DNA of 64,000 bases, from contig NC_054712.1 of assembly GCF_016097555.1 (NCBI RefSeq), positions 47,028,571-47,092,570 on the forward strand. The letters run 5' to 3'. The notes beneath the pieces are model-generated. The model saw only the letters and a list, made by a program, of their open reading frames with translations, was not told where the DNA came from and searched no databases. How positions within the stretch are numbered: the first letter of the stretch is position 1; each line of letters opens with the position of its first letter. This document shows, one piece after another, positions 44,937-57,400 of the stretch. The DNA comes from Gigantopelta aegis. Lineage: Eukaryota; Mollusca; Gastropoda; Neomphalida; Peltospiridae. Made by a program: the position numbers and the translations under genes.

Positions 44937-45405
44937 ATGTTCTATATTTTGACAGCGCCAACATAATGAATAAAGATAAAATTCATATAAAAAACATATT
45001 AATTTATTAAGTTTTAAACCCATACCGTCTCAAATAACATTTTATCTAGGAGAACATTTTATCTAGGAGAACAGCCACTGCCGAGGAAATCAGTCTATTC
45101 CATCCATCTTGCATGGCCACAAGGGGACTGCCACTCCCAGACTAGTTTACTAAAGCATGCGCAGTTACTACCTTTAGTCTGGACTGCATTATCTATTACC
45201 GTATATTAAAAATATGTTTAATTTAATGGTAGGCCCTACTTTGCAAAGAAACATGTTTGTTTATACTGGATTTCTTTATCAATTTTTATTTTTATTATTT
45301 ATTTATTTTTTTTTTTTGTTTATTTTTTTTTTTTTTTTTGAGTCGGTATGGGTTTAAAACTATAATAACAAGTTTTTATATGAATTTTTACTTTATTCAT
45401 TATGA
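44937..45405. repeat. Inverted repeat of about 65 bp arms
   Basis: The left arm around 44964-45030 (CATAATGAATAAAG ... TTTAAACCCATACCG) is mirrored at 45341-45403 (CGGTATGGGTTTAAAAC ... TTTATTCATTATG). The same arm sequence appears once more at about 41845-41905. Confidence 0.65.
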
Positions 45406-45703
45406 AGTTAAATGTCAATTCATTGGTTTTCTTTAACGCAAACGGTTATTATTCAACACAAAACACTTAATTTTAGCTTTGAAGTTAATTCCAATGTGAT
45501 AATTGGAGGGCTAGTTGAATTTGAAAAGGGCCAGTAAGATTTTTCTTCAACTGGCCCTGCTGGCGACCTTGGTTTTCATGTTAATTTTCAACCCTGCCGC
45601 TGCGATACACACGAACGTGCTATATATTTTTATTTTAATATTTAACAGACTAGATCTGTTTCTTTTTCTCGATCTTCAGCACAAACATAAAACACACACC
45701 AAC

Positions 45704-46520
45704 GATGGGGGCGAAATGACTGGGGGCGAACTGACACATGGGGCGAAAAGGACATGCGTAAGGTTAAAAAAATAAATAAAAAAACATATTAAACGATTCA
45801 AACCATATTTTTAATTGCATAATATACTATAAATTTTGTACTATACTAAAAAAATTATTATTTTTTAAATATTTCAGTATTTTTTGACAGAAAAAAAAAT
45901 AATAACGCCCACGTAGGGACTCGAACCCTAGACCCTCAGATTAAAAGTCTGATGCTCTACCGACTGAGCTACGCGGGCTTCGAACGCAGTTCTTTTATTT
46001 AATATATAAATAGATGTTTCAATAAAATATTTCCAATATGAATTCCATTATATTATTATTTAAAAAATTTAATAAATAAATTTTGTCTCTTTTTAATAAA
46101 GCATCTGGTCGTTTCAATCTGTCTGCAGAGAGAACAATCTGTGTATACAGCTCCACTGAAAAAGCGGACCGTTTCAAGAAGACTGAGTTCGTTGTATGAT
46201 TCGCTTGTAAATAACCAGTCTAGAAAAACAGAAGAAAACGTGGTTTTGGTAAACATTCGAGAAAATGTTTTTAATGTATTATTTAAACGAAAATGGTGAT
46301 CGAGTTTACACTCTCAAGGTAAATATAAAAGCTCTATTTTGTGTTTATCGCCACATATCAATATAAAAACTTTGCAGTACTGTCTTTTGCGAATCCGGGT
46401 CGTTTGTCGCAAAACAAATTCGCATGTCACCCTTTAATAGGCTTTATCGTCTTTCGCCCCGGGTCATTTCGTCCCTCGGTAGGGTCATTTCGCCCTTTAT
46501 TCGGGTCGTTTCAACCCTGA
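45704..46520. mobile_element. Candidate element bounded by GGGCGAAATGAC inverted repeats
   Basis: The left side has GGGGGCGAAATGACTGG, GGGGGCGAACTGACAC and GGGGCGAAAAGGAC in tandem (45706-45752). The right side has the mirror forms CGCCCCGGGTCATTTCG, GGGTCATTTCGCCC and GGGTCGTTTC (46455-46512). Subterminal inverted repeats of this kind mark a non-autonomous DNA element. A tRNA gene lies inside. Confidence 0.5.
45906..45978 (-). tRNA. tRNA-Lys, anticodon TTT
   Basis: On the minus strand, 73 nt from G1 to the discriminator G. The acceptor stem GCCCGCG pairs with CGTGGGC (one G-U), the D stem GCTC/GAGC, the anticodon stem TCAGA/TCTGA with loop CTTTTAA, and the T stem TAGGG/CCCTA with loop TTCGAGT. 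All stems are intact. A run of T on the minus strand 10-20 nt after the gene (45890-45899) serves as the Pol III terminator. No intron. Confidence 0.97.
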
Positions 46521-46764
46521 TGTATATTTATATAAATCGAACTCCTACCACTAGATTATCTTCTATTTACCTCTTCAAATATCGTTCCTACGATTTTAAA
46601 TTTACAATAAAAAATATCATTGGCCTAAACTGTGTAGTAAACAATGTCATTCTTTTTATTTAATAAATTTTTGATAAATATTGACATCCGTAAACGTACA
46701 TGTACAGATGTTGTCCACAGATAAAAAGTAAGTAAATTCAGATTGAGATTCAGGTAATTTTAGT

Positions 46765-47180
46765 AAGGCCAAGAGAATGAAAGTTATAGATTTGTGTCCG
46801 AACAATTTTAAAAACACTTGAGGCTTTTTTTCATTATTCATTATTTTTATTGATCTATTATTCCATAGTAGATTCAAGTCCAAATGAGGTCGACACATCA
46901 AGAGTTCGTCAATATTTGGAATATACTGCTTCCTGCTTGAGGATTCAATGCTCTACTGGGCTACATTTCAGAATTTATGATGGAGATGGCAGTATTGGCA
47001 CGAAGGACATCATAGACATTACCACTATTGACAATTTGGAACTTGAATTTGTGTGATGATCATTAAGTGCCTTTTTTGTGCAAATAATGAACATTTTTGT
47101 ACATAATGAAAATGTTTAGCGGTACCTTTCACGGCATGCGAGCGGTGGACACAAATCTATAACTTTCATTCTCATGGCCT
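46765..47180. repeat. Inverted repeat (34-bp arms) enclosing an open frame
   Basis: The arm 46765-46799 (GAGAATGAAAGTTATAGATT...GTCC) is mirrored at 47147-47180 with one or two mismatches. Between them the + strand has an open frame ending at 47056 with YLEYTASCLRIQCS, HFRIYDGDGSIGTKDI and IDNLELEFV. I do not recognise the protein. The DGDG is suggestive of a Ca-binding loop, but no domain call is justified. Confidence 0.6.
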
Positions 47181-47520
47181 AACGCGCCTCTATCCATACA
47201 TGGTTTAGACATGTCTTTCTTGCCCACTGGACAGGGTTATCCAGCTTTTGCACATAAGAAAAATCTGTCTGATCCTAGGCTAGGGCTAGATAAATCTGTC
47301 TGACCCAAGGGCTAGATGATTTCTACATATACGCATGACGTCATAACTCAAGGTTTCTAAAAATTCTGTTTGCAATTTCACGTTGTATTATTGTTTTAAA
47401 AATATTAAGTTGTTGCATTTTTATATCGTTGCATAAGTTGGACTATTTTTCAGCTTATGATTAAATGAGTTTCATTGTTTGTAGGTGAAATGTTTATGAA
47501 TTGTCAACAATAAACGAACC

Positions 47521-47693
47521 CAGGGCTAGCTCTGGGTGAGCAAAGCATTTCGCCAAATTATCTTTAAAAATGCAAAACCCAGTTATTTTCCAACAAAACA
47601 TCAATTATTACTTGAAATTTTTTCGCCAAATTAAAATAAAATTTGCCAGTTATTCCTAAAATTCGCAATTGGCGAGTGGCAGAGCTAGCCCTG
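47521..47693. mobile_element. MITE with CAGGGCTAGCTCTG ends, copy 1
   Basis: CAGGGCTAGCTCTG is mirrored exactly by CAGAGCTAGCCCTG. The interior pairs partly (TTCGCCAAATTA blocks). Confidence 0.85.
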
Positions 47694-47893
47694 AAACCGT
47701 ACGTAGCTTACAAAATTAATGTTTTGTTACTGTAATTAAATGGGCAAGAAAAAGAATCAATCGCCATTGTGAGGTATCGATAATGCAATTTCAACCCTCA
47801 GGACAAAACATTTTTGTCCCTGGGGTTGGAATTGCCGTATCGATATATCTCACAACAGTGATAGATTCTATTAATCCCATGCTCAGTCTCTGG

Positions 47894-48266
47894 TTAAAGG
47901 GATATACCCAAGTTTTTAAACAATATGTTTTTTCACTATTGGAGCCATTTATGATCACTGAAATCAAACTTTCCTTTTATTTTATTGTTTAGATTATCCA
48001 TTTCCGTAGAACTGAAGTGTTTCTGGTCATTCTGTTGTTTCTAATACCACAAAATGCATTTTTGATATTTTTAAAAAAGCACTTGCTTCTGAGAACTAGC
48101 GGTTATTGATTTGAGTTCGTCTATTTTTTTAAGGATATTTACAATTTTAACGTCACAGACTCTTCTTTCACTCTGTTGTAACTTTATCCAAATGTGTTAC
48201 AGGTTTGTGGATTAACTAAACTTAGTGTCCATTTTTACAAGTTAAATCTAGGGTCTGCACCTTTAA
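47894..48266. mobile_element. TTAA MITE family 2, short copy
   Basis: TTAAAGGGATATACCC at the left and GGGTCTGCACCTTTAA at the right, TTAA at both ends. It matches 51683-52039 in the opposite orientation. Confidence 0.8.
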
Positions 48267-48670
48267 AGGGTTGATTTTTAAATTAATATTTAATTTTAAG
48301 TTATTTGAACTTTCAATTAAAGAAGAAAAAAATGGTTCCATTTTTTGCCAATACATTAAAGGTGTCATTATAGTCTAAATGGTTTAGTTTTCACCAACAG
48401 AAAGGGTTCTTTTTTGTAGTGGTTCTATTTTAGCCTGATCGGGGGAGGGGAAGGCAGGCTGATATCTATTCTATGGTCATGACAGGTTATGCAAGAATTA
48501 ATTTGTGCATAATCATAAATACCAGGAGCAGACCCCACTCCTATCCACTTGTTCCCCAATGTGACAGTTGTCTCAGCAGTATCTTGGATACTAGCCCCTT
48601 TTATTGAAGATGTTTGAATTAATGTCATTGTGTGTAAGACTTTGATTTTATTTATTCAATTTTGTTGTAG

Positions 48671-48811
48671 AAAGTGGACAGTGAAGGCAAGCCAACCCTT
48701 TCCGCACACCCCTCCAGATTCTCTCCTGATGACAAATACTCCAGGCACAGAGTAACCATCAAGAAGAGATTTGGCATTCTGCCAACACAGCAACCAAAAC
48801 CCCTGATGTGA
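48671..48811 (+). CDS. Orphan terminal exon of an unidentified gene
   Basis: After a good acceptor (TTTTGTTGTAG, ending 48670) the + strand reads [35 protein letters not shown] and [11 protein letters not shown], then TGA. Coding-like composition, balanced codon use and a basic, Pro-ended tail make this look like the real C-terminus of a small conserved protein. I do not recognise it. Phase at entry is taken as 0. Upstream exons must lie to the left, and I could not find them. Confidence 0.5.
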   Translation, partial: KVDSEGKPTLSAHPSRFSPDDKYSRHRVTIKKRFGILPTQQPKPLM

Positions 48812-48819
48812 GCAGCAGA

Positions 48820-50450
48820 CATGGTTAAAGTGACTTGAACCAGTTTTTAAAAGCAACCAACTTAGAATCCAGGAATATTCTCCATTAGTGACATTATCCT
48901 GACAACACTGTTAAAAAGCTTCAGTTGTTGGCATTTATTTATATACCATTTTTTAGCCAATGCTATAAATTTCAGGAACCTTCTTGATTATAAGTTAAAA
49001 AATTGAAAAGTAATCACTTCAGCAAAACCAACTGTTTTATCCAGTGAACGTGCCCATAACTTTTCAGTTGCTTGGTAGATGTGCCCAGATGAAGCTTGAA
49101 AAATTTCCACAGGTGACTGGTCAGTTGTGAAAACAATATGGACACTGAACAATGAGTAAATATTTGATTTCTGTGTACTGTATCATCAGGAGTTAACTAG
49201 ACCTTTCGATGAATTTACTGCGATCCATTACTTTCATATTCATGTCTGTTGCTTATATTCTTGACATAAAAATAAATACAAGAAAAAAATGTATGGGTAT
49301 TATATTTAACGTTTTTAAAATTATATCCACAAGGATTAGAAAATAAAAGAAGTTTTGTTTTAGCAATAGGCCTTAAATGATAAAATTCCTTTCTTTTCAT
49401 ACCTGTACCTGTGGGTGATTCATTCAGAACTAACCTATGTCAAAAATGTCACACTACAGTTGTGTGTAGAGTACTTGTGTGTATGCAGTTGCGGACATGT
49501 TTTATGTGTGTTTCTCTTTATGCGGTTACCAGTACAGTTTTGTATTCACTTGTGTGTTTTCAGACATGTTTCCACATGCGTTTTTATACCTACTGCTGCA
49601 TGATCCGGTTGACAAAAACGTAGCCATATGCCATGCATGTGGAATTTTTACCCATGTCAGCATACACCAAGGTGGACATGATATTTTAGAGATCTTGTAC
49701 TGCCTAAAAGTAATTTTTTTTTTTTATATCCACTTGCAAAATTTAAAAAATCAAAATGGTACATGATTAAAAATAATATATGGCCCTTTAACATGACAAG
49801 ATTTTTTTTTAAATCAATTTAGCAAAGTTGATAACTCTTTTGTTATTATTTTTTATTTTGTATTCTTACTAGAACTTAAATAAAAATGTTTTATTTTGTT
49901 GTTCCTATACTGGACAAAACAAGGAAAGTAGGTTCCCCATTTGAGGAAAATATATCATTCTTTGATGGCAATAAAGTTGCTCTATATCTAATGTATCACT
50001 TGTTCATTTTATTATTTTCATATTCATGGATGGAAGAACCAATGTTTCTGTTGTATGCCAGTATGTATGCCACATGGACTTTCTCTTTTAAAAAATGGTT
50101 TATTTTGTTCTCTGGTAGTGAAATGCACCAACTTGGGCATGGTTTTGTATTGCCAGTAGTAGGGAGATGGCATAGATACCTCTTCCCCCGATGAAGAGAT
50201 CCGACTCCTGGATAACAACTTTAGAATTTGTTACCTACAGCAATGTTTAAATGTTTATGCAGTATTCAGTACTCGCCTACAGTAATTTTGAGCCTGCCTT
50301 CAGCAATTTTAAACTAGTAATTTTTACAACAAACTATCCGTCAACTGATGGGAAATGTTGTTATGCAGCTGTAAAAACCTGCCATCAGTGAAGTCCCTGA
50401 CCTACGGCAATTCCTACCCCAGCTATGGCAGTTGTGGTTGGTGCCACCCT
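48820..50450. other. No recognised gene
   Basis: Probably 3' UTR and intergenic. Frames open here (for example 49886-50194) have no recognisable homology and an AT-driven composition. Confidence 0.4.
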
Positions 50451-50455
50451 GCTGA

Positions 50456-50609
50456 AGGGCTAGCTCTGCTACTCACCAAATGCAAATTTTCAGATCAATT
50501 TGCGAAAACAAATTTTATAATAAATAATATTTTTGTTGGGAAATAGCTCTAGGTTTTGCATTTTTTAGATAATTTGGCAAAATTTTCTGATTACCCAGAG
50601 CTAGCCCTG
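50456..50609. mobile_element. MITE with GGGCTAGCTCTG ends, copy 2
   Basis: GGGCTAGCTCTG is mirrored by CAGAGCTAGCCCTG. CTGCTGA flanks both sides as a target duplication, consistent with a hAT-type mover. Confidence 0.85.
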
Positions 50610-50651
50610 CTGCTGACTTACTCTCGCGGTTTCCCAGTGTATTACTTTTAT

Positions 50652-50935
50652 AGTTTGTTTGTTTTCTTTAACGACACCACTAGAGTGCATTGATATATTA
50701 ATCATTGGCTATTGGATGTCAAACATTTGGTAATTCTGACATAGTCTTAGAGAGGAAATCTGCAACGTTTTTCCATTAGCAGCAAGAGATCTTTTATACA
50801 CACCTCCCCATGGACAGGACAGCAGATATCACAGCCTTTGATATACTAGTTGTGGTGCATTGGCTGAAACAAGAAATAGCCCAATGGGCCTACAGACAGG
50901 AATCAATTCTGATCAACCACATATTACACATTAAC
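50652..50935 (-). mobile_element. SINE family B, antisense
   Basis: Tail block TTTAACGACACCACTAGAGT, ATTGGATGTCAAACATTTGG, central TTTGATATACTAGTTGTGG and AATAGCCCAATGGGCC. The head is largely lost. Confidence 0.85.
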
Positions 50936-50939
50936 CAGT

Positions 50940-51680
50940 GACTTGTGTGCATGCTAATTATCAAGTGGGTGCTGAATTTGTTAAATCAATTGTCTAAATA
51001 AAAATAGCGTGAAGTCTTCTGGTTACCGTACATTTTGAAATAAAAGTCTCCTGCTTTGTCTGATAAGCTACCTGCATTTGACTACATAATACAGTTGTAC
51101 ACAGTGAAACTCGGTGGTACTAGACATGAACCACGCTAAGGGCATGTGACGCCGGCATTACATCTTTTCACATGCAGGTTTGATTCTATCAATTCTTGTA
51201 AGACATTCAACCTGTATAATTGAAATTTTTCCACAAAAAAAACAATAACTGTCTCTTTACTGACTGATAATTTAGAAAGCATTAATAACAGGATTTTTGC
51301 ACCCAATATCATATGTATCATTTGGGGGGGAAGCACCTGATAAAACAAAAATGTAAAAGTTTGAACAAAAAAGAACAAAACAATTTTAGTGTCGGACATT
51401 TTTAATGATGATTGCATACAAAAATGTGCACATTTTTAATTACTCAAAATATGACCAGCATTGCACATTGGCACATGAATTATTATCACAATTCAAACAA
51501 CAAAATCTGTAAAAGGTGTGGATGGATGAAACTATTTCACTCCTGACATCTGGGTTTTTTTCACATGACAAAACATCTTAAGAATAGAAAGTATTAAACA
51601 CTTTAACACGTCTATAACAGACACACTTGATTGAGATTCCAGTTCTACAACCTCATAAAAATGCACCATATGTACATGTG
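50940..51680. other. No recognised feature
   Basis: AT-rich with nothing supported. Confidence 0.4.
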
Positions 51681-51682
51681 TG

Positions 51683-52039
51683 TTAAAGGTGCAGACCCTA
51701 GTTTCAACTTGTAAAAATGGACACTAAGTTTAGTTAATCTACAAACCTGTAACACATTTTGGATAAAGTTACAACTGAATAAAACATGAGTCTGTGACTC
51801 TGAAATGGTGAAATGCCCTCTAAAAATCGACTCCGTAACTGTTACTTCTCAGACATACGTGCATTAAAAAAAATATGAGAAATGCATTTTGTGATATTAA
51901 AAACACCAGGATGACCCGAAACACTTCGAATGTACAGATATTGATAATCTAAACCATAAAATCTTAAGTAAAGTATGATTTCAGTTATCAAAAAAGGCTC
52001 TAATAGTAAAAAAAAAAAGCCTTAGGTACGTCCCTTTAA
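51683..52039. mobile_element. TTAA MITE family 2, short copy, opposite orientation
   Basis: TTAAAGGTGCAGACCCTAG at the left and ACGTCCCTTTAA at the right, TTAA at both ends. Confidence 0.8.
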
Positions 52040-52072
52040 TGTAAAGAATAGCAAGTATCGCAGTGGACTAAA

Positions 52073-52271
52073 AGGGTTAGCTCGGAGTGTGTTGAATATT
52101 TCACAAAATCATCTATTAAACTCTGAAAATGAAATAAACCCATTATTTTAAACAAAATATTAATCATTAAATGAAATTCTTTTGCAAAATAAAAATGAAT
52201 TGTGCTAATTCAAATTGTCTTTAAAATTCACAATTTGCTAAAAAAAAAATTGAGTGCCAGAGCTAACCTTG
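52073..52271. mobile_element. MITE with GGGCTAGCTCTG-type ends, copy 3, decayed
   Basis: AGGGTTAGCTCGG at the left and CAGAGCTAACCTTG at the right, with the same interior theme of AATTTGC blocks. Confidence 0.7.
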
Positions 52272-52427
52272 ACTGCAGTGTGGTTCAAACAGCAGTTAAC
52301 CGTAAATGTCCCCACCAAAATTATAACCTCAAATTTAATTTTCAGCTGTTTTAAAGAAAATGTAGGGTTTTTTTTGTTGTAAAAATGGATTAACACACTA
52401 ACATTCAGGAGAAATACGTACTGGTTA

Positions 52428-52675
52428 CCGACGCAGTGGTTAAGCCATCAGACTACAGGCTGGTAGGTACAGGGTTCGCAGCCCGGTACTGTCTCCAACC
52501 CAGAGCGAGTTCTTAAGAGCTAGATGGGTAGGGGTAAGGCCACTACACCTCTCTCACTAACCACTAACAACTAACCCACTGTCATGGACACAGCCCAGGT
52601 TGCTGAGGTGTGTGCCCAGGACAGCGTGCTTGAACCTTAATTGGATATAAGCACAAAAATAAGTTGAAATGAAAG
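52428..52675 (+). mobile_element. SINE family C
   Basis: Head CGACGCAGTGGTTAAGCC, B box GGGTTCGCAGCCC, CCAACCCAGAGCGAG and GCTTGAACCTTAATTGGATA. The first bases of the head are lost. Confidence 0.85.
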
Positions 52676-52990
52676 TACCGGTTGTATGTAATCACCGATT
52701 CTCTTCCAGGACATGTTAAATAAAGCCTTTCCTATCACGTTAATACTGAGATGGCATCTTTCTATTTCAACAACCTCATCTCACAGTGTTTTATACAAGA
52801 TACTGGTAAAAGGGACGTTCTCATTACACAATTAGTTGCACCAAATCGTGAGAACACACAAGTCGTGTCAGAGCCATACTGATTATAACATGTCCCATTT
52901 CTCGCGAAAAATCATATGCGCTAAATTGCATAATGAGAACACTGCTTCAGTGATTCATTCAAAAGTGTTATCTATACCAATCATGGACTA

Positions 52991-53170
52991 CAGTCCTGTT
53001 CAATTGTTTAGACTCTAAATGTTGTGCATTTTAGATGATGAATTGTATATAAAACCTGTCAGGGTTTGGGTTTGTTTTCATGCAAATGTAAAGAAAACAA
53101 AGATTCAATGAATAGGAATTAAACGTAACATTTGCAAAAAACTTAGGGTCTAAACAATTGAACAGGACTA
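52991..53170. mobile_element. 180-bp MITE, mariner/pogo-like TA target
   Basis: CAGTCCTGTTCAATTGTTTA is mirrored by TAAACAATTGAACAGGACT at 53151-53169. TA lies directly outside both ends. Confidence 0.85.
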
Positions 53171-53174
53171 TAGT

Positions 53175-54165
53175 AAGTTATTTTTTAATCCATCTATGAG
53201 CCTACCAAAACACAGACACTACTACCTGTCAGTATTTACAGAAATTGTGGTTCCAGCTATTTAGTTTAAAACTCATAACAGTATTTTGAACTTCTGGTTC
53301 CAGCAATTGAGTTTAACACATAACACGTGTGTAATTTGGTTTTGATGTTATTTATATTACAATATTTAATGATGATATGAATATTTTTACACTATATACA
53401 GTAAATATATTTAAACCTCATACAAAAATAACACTTAATAAAAATAAAATGGTGGTCACAAATAATTTCAAAACATGTGAAAAGACGAATAAAATGTATA
53501 TACACCTGTTATTAAAAAATATACATCTTGTTCATTTGGGCAGTTCCACTAAATTATCATATTTCGTGGAATAGAGAGGTGATTTATTAGACTTGTAGAA
53601 AATGGGATGGGGGAGTTATTCCTCACACATGGACCTTAAGATGGACTTTTTGTCCCATTGTATATGAATATGTAAAGTTCTTTAATTTCAGAATGGCACC
53701 AAGCAATTGATCGATGTGTATTTCAAAATGGTATGCATTTGCCATATTTTGATATTATTTGTAATAAATAACTGCAAATTAATCAATCCCATATAAATTG
53801 TTTCATAATTAACTCAATACTATCAGGATAGTAATGTCCTGCCAATAAACATGCATAGAAAATCTATAACGATGTCACACAAAATCCATCAAAAGATCCA
53901 GTGCCTAGTCTGTGCAGTGAAGCGATTCAGATTCACACTGTGACATCACAAGAATGAAGATAACCTGTCGATTACCCTCTATGTATTTTCTAACATTTAC
54001 CTATTTACTAAAAAATAAAATTATTTGGTCGTAATATTTTATGAGCAAAAAATTCAAGAGGTTTTCTTTACATTTAAAAACAAAAATTAATACATACTTT
54101 ATGCGCTTCGATACTGCACTTTTAATTAAAATAAAATGTGTTGCTATTTTATAACGAAACTGATA
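53175..54165. other. No recognised feature
   Basis: Very AT-rich, no gene or repeat ends recognised. Confidence 0.4.
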
Positions 54166-54169
54166 GGCG

Positions 54170-54430
54170 TACAGGCTCCCAATTTTATGGTTTTTGCCAG
54201 AATTAAACAAAAATGCCTGAATCTGGATAACATTTATTAATATTAGCATTACTACCAAACAACTACATGTATATAGGGTTGTAAACTAATCACTACACAT
54301 TTTTACATTAATCATAACTACTTTTTAGGGTAGAAAGATGGATATACATGGTAAAAACAGTCTCAAGTTAGCACATTTTGCCTAAATATCTCTCATTTTT
54401 GCCGGAATTTGAGGTTTTGTCCCACCCTAT
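54170..54430 (-). repeat. Interspersed repeat family R, antisense copy
   Basis: Contains TTTATTAATATTAGCATTAC, ACTACATGTATATAGGGTTG and TTTTGCCGGAATTTGAGG, the reverse of the 37960-38295 copy. Confidence 0.6.
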
Positions 54431-54434
54431 GCCC

Positions 54435-57400
54435 CTCTGTATCGTACACTTCTGACGAAACTTACAAACAGTTTGGAACTTTCATTTCTGACTGGTTTTT
54501 TAACCAAAACGTTATGTTTCCTAATGGTTCTTACAAAAACTTCCATCTCAAAATGGTATAATTATAACTGTTACTGTATTTGACAATGATCACATGAACA
54601 TGTATATAAATTACTGTAGTGAGAACAACAAATGATAATGCACAAAATGAGTCCACGCTAAAAAAGTAAACTATATTCAGTATTGGAGCAAAAATATCAA
54701 GTGTTAAAATATACATAATACATGTAGATGAACAAATGTCAGTAGATAGATTTCTGCCAGAGGGTACTAAATAAAAGTAAAAGCTTACATACCCTAAAAT
54801 CTTGGAAATTAATAATATTTTTATAATTTTAAAATACATGATAATAAAAGACCTATAGTTTAAAAATGGGAAAGTGCATGAAATGCAGTGTGCGATTTCA
54901 AAACAGTTCAAGCCCATAGCTATCTAGTAAGGGCACTTGAATGTATGCTTTGGTTTTAGTTTGATTACATACCATACCCTCAAATTATTTCCTGGCAGAA
55001 ATCCTGAGAGTTCTGTCATTTAACTTAAACAGGCTGAAGCTGAAATTATAAGGCAGGCACCAGTTATTTTGTTTATCCTGCAATCTAACAAGAACAATTA
55101 TAAAATCACATTTATTCTAATTTTGCTTTACAAATTGTGTAGCATTCCTCTAGCAAGTCTACTGCACTAAGACATCATACAAAATTAATGGCATCATTCT
55201 AAGATACTAGATACAATTTGTCACATTTATAATTAAGTGTTTTTAAACTCAAATTCGTAAACAGATCTATATGTGAGTTTTGTTGCCTTTACATAGACAC
55301 AAATTGTTATTTATTAAACTGTCTGTTAGGTTAAAAATGCAAAATGACACGATTTCATTGATCTTCCAGCTACTTCACACCATTGACTAAAACAACACAT
55401 TTTATTATCATAAAAAGTCAGGCTTTTGTCGCATAACCTATAATTTGTTCACTGCCCAAAACAACAGATATTAATTATATTTTGCCAATGTGTATACTGA
55501 TTGCAGGATAAGTATTTTATAGAATTTTTTTTTTTTAAATACATTTTTGGGTGGAAAATGTTATAATGGTAATACTTAGCACTACATAGTCCAAAGAAAA
55601 TTTTGCACAAAACATGTCAAAATGTAAAGTGTGTTACAAAATATTGAGAGACAAATATGGACGGAAAATGTTAAAACTGTATTTTGTATTTCAAAATATT
55701 CTGAAAAAGAAGAAGTTTGGACGGAATACGAATATGTTAAAAAACAAATTCTTGATAGTTAAGAATACATGTACACAAGGACAATATGTCTGCACATTAT
55801 GCAGCTAATAAGTTAATAGATAAATGCACCCAGACCTTTCCAAAAATTAATGTGAAAGACTTCGCCAACAAATGGTTATGCATAGGGATAAAGTTATGAA
55901 AAGGGATACCACTGTCTGTCAGTAAAAACTCTATCGGTAAACCATCTGTTGACAAAACATTTGATTACCAAACACACACTAAATTTCATACTGATTGGTT
56001 AACGCAATTCATTCAGATAATACTGTAAAAAAAATTGTGTACATGGTTTTGCTGTTCATAAAAATCAATTCCACACTGTTATTTGCAATGGGTAATGTTT
56101 ACTTCATTACAAGGTTTTAGTTTTCCTATTACTTTTGTTTTGCCTACCGATGTATAAAAATACAATATTAAAATTAACTTTATAAAAAAAAAACATATGC
56201 CATTTTTTTAATGGCAACATACAGAACTGTCAACAAGCTTTAAAATGTGATATGTTTTGAAGATTGCACTAAAGTTCTATAATAGTTACATGTATACGAT
56301 AAAATCAAACCTTTATATCTCATAGGCAATCTTTTGGTAAACACAAGTTAATACACATATTATATAAAATTAAGTAGAATTATTAATATTTGTTACATTT
56401 GTGTAGTTTTTAAAAGTAACAATAATCAACAACAAGATATTTCATCTTAACTGCAAAAGCAATTACAAACATACATAAAAACATACCCTAATAACTTATA
56501 TTCATCATCATGATACTACTATCATATTATTAATGATAATTTTGTTTCAAGGGTTAACTACAAATACATATGTCTACAATTAACTTCTTTTTTTAAAAGT
56601 ACTGGTATTTAATATATTTATTACAACTGAAAAATTCAATCAATGTTTGATAATACCCTGGCCTTACACACTTTTGTGTTCAACTGTTGGAAACATTTTC
56701 AAATAATAAATTCGACTGCAGTTTGATAATACCTGAGCCTGTCTTGCATATCATAATTCCACAGCAGTCTACTGAATTATATTCTTTTACATGTGTGCTT
56801 GTGTATTAAATCTAGATGAGCAAACACTTTGTAGTTTCGGACAAATGTAAAGTGGACCCGAATGCAAAAGCAGATGCCAATAGGATAAAGAAAGCAACCG
56901 CTGCAATTGCCCATGGCAATCGGCAATGCTGTGAAGGTTTTCATTCTCCATGGCAATTTTTGCTGTGGACTATATTACAATTTTTTTTCAAGGTATGTTG
57001 GGTTTTTTTGCAGTGGTTGGGAAAGTAAAGTTTTAGAAAGAAAAAAATTCTGCAGAATTAAATGTCTCACTTACTATAAAGGTTTTCAATGCACCGTGAT
57101 GAACGTCCATATATACAACAATAAACCAAGTTTCCTTCATCTAGGAAGTCAACGTTTGTCAGAATTGGATTTAAAGGTAAAACTTTAATGCAGAAGTTGA
57201 TGCAGCCCCCACGATCACAAAAGTAATACCTCTTATCTCCGAAAAGGTGAGAGAAAAATCACAGCCTATCTCTCCACACGGTCAGGGTTTCCTCCGATGT
57301 AAATTAATATTCGTTGAGTCCAACATGATTTTCTAAATGACTGTTTGGGATTTTTAACACTGCACCAAAATTATATATAAAGAATCTTACATAAGTTAAA

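Noticed and set aside
45515-45775. 86-codon frame
   Set aside because: Runs through repeat boundaries (the TTTTCAACCCT end and the GGGCGAAATGAC block).
49886-50194. 102-codon hydrophobic frame
   Set aside because: AT-driven composition, no recognisable domain, no splice or promoter support.
56816-57188. Overlapping frames of 70 and 93 codons
   Set aside because: No family similarity and no coding-like composition.
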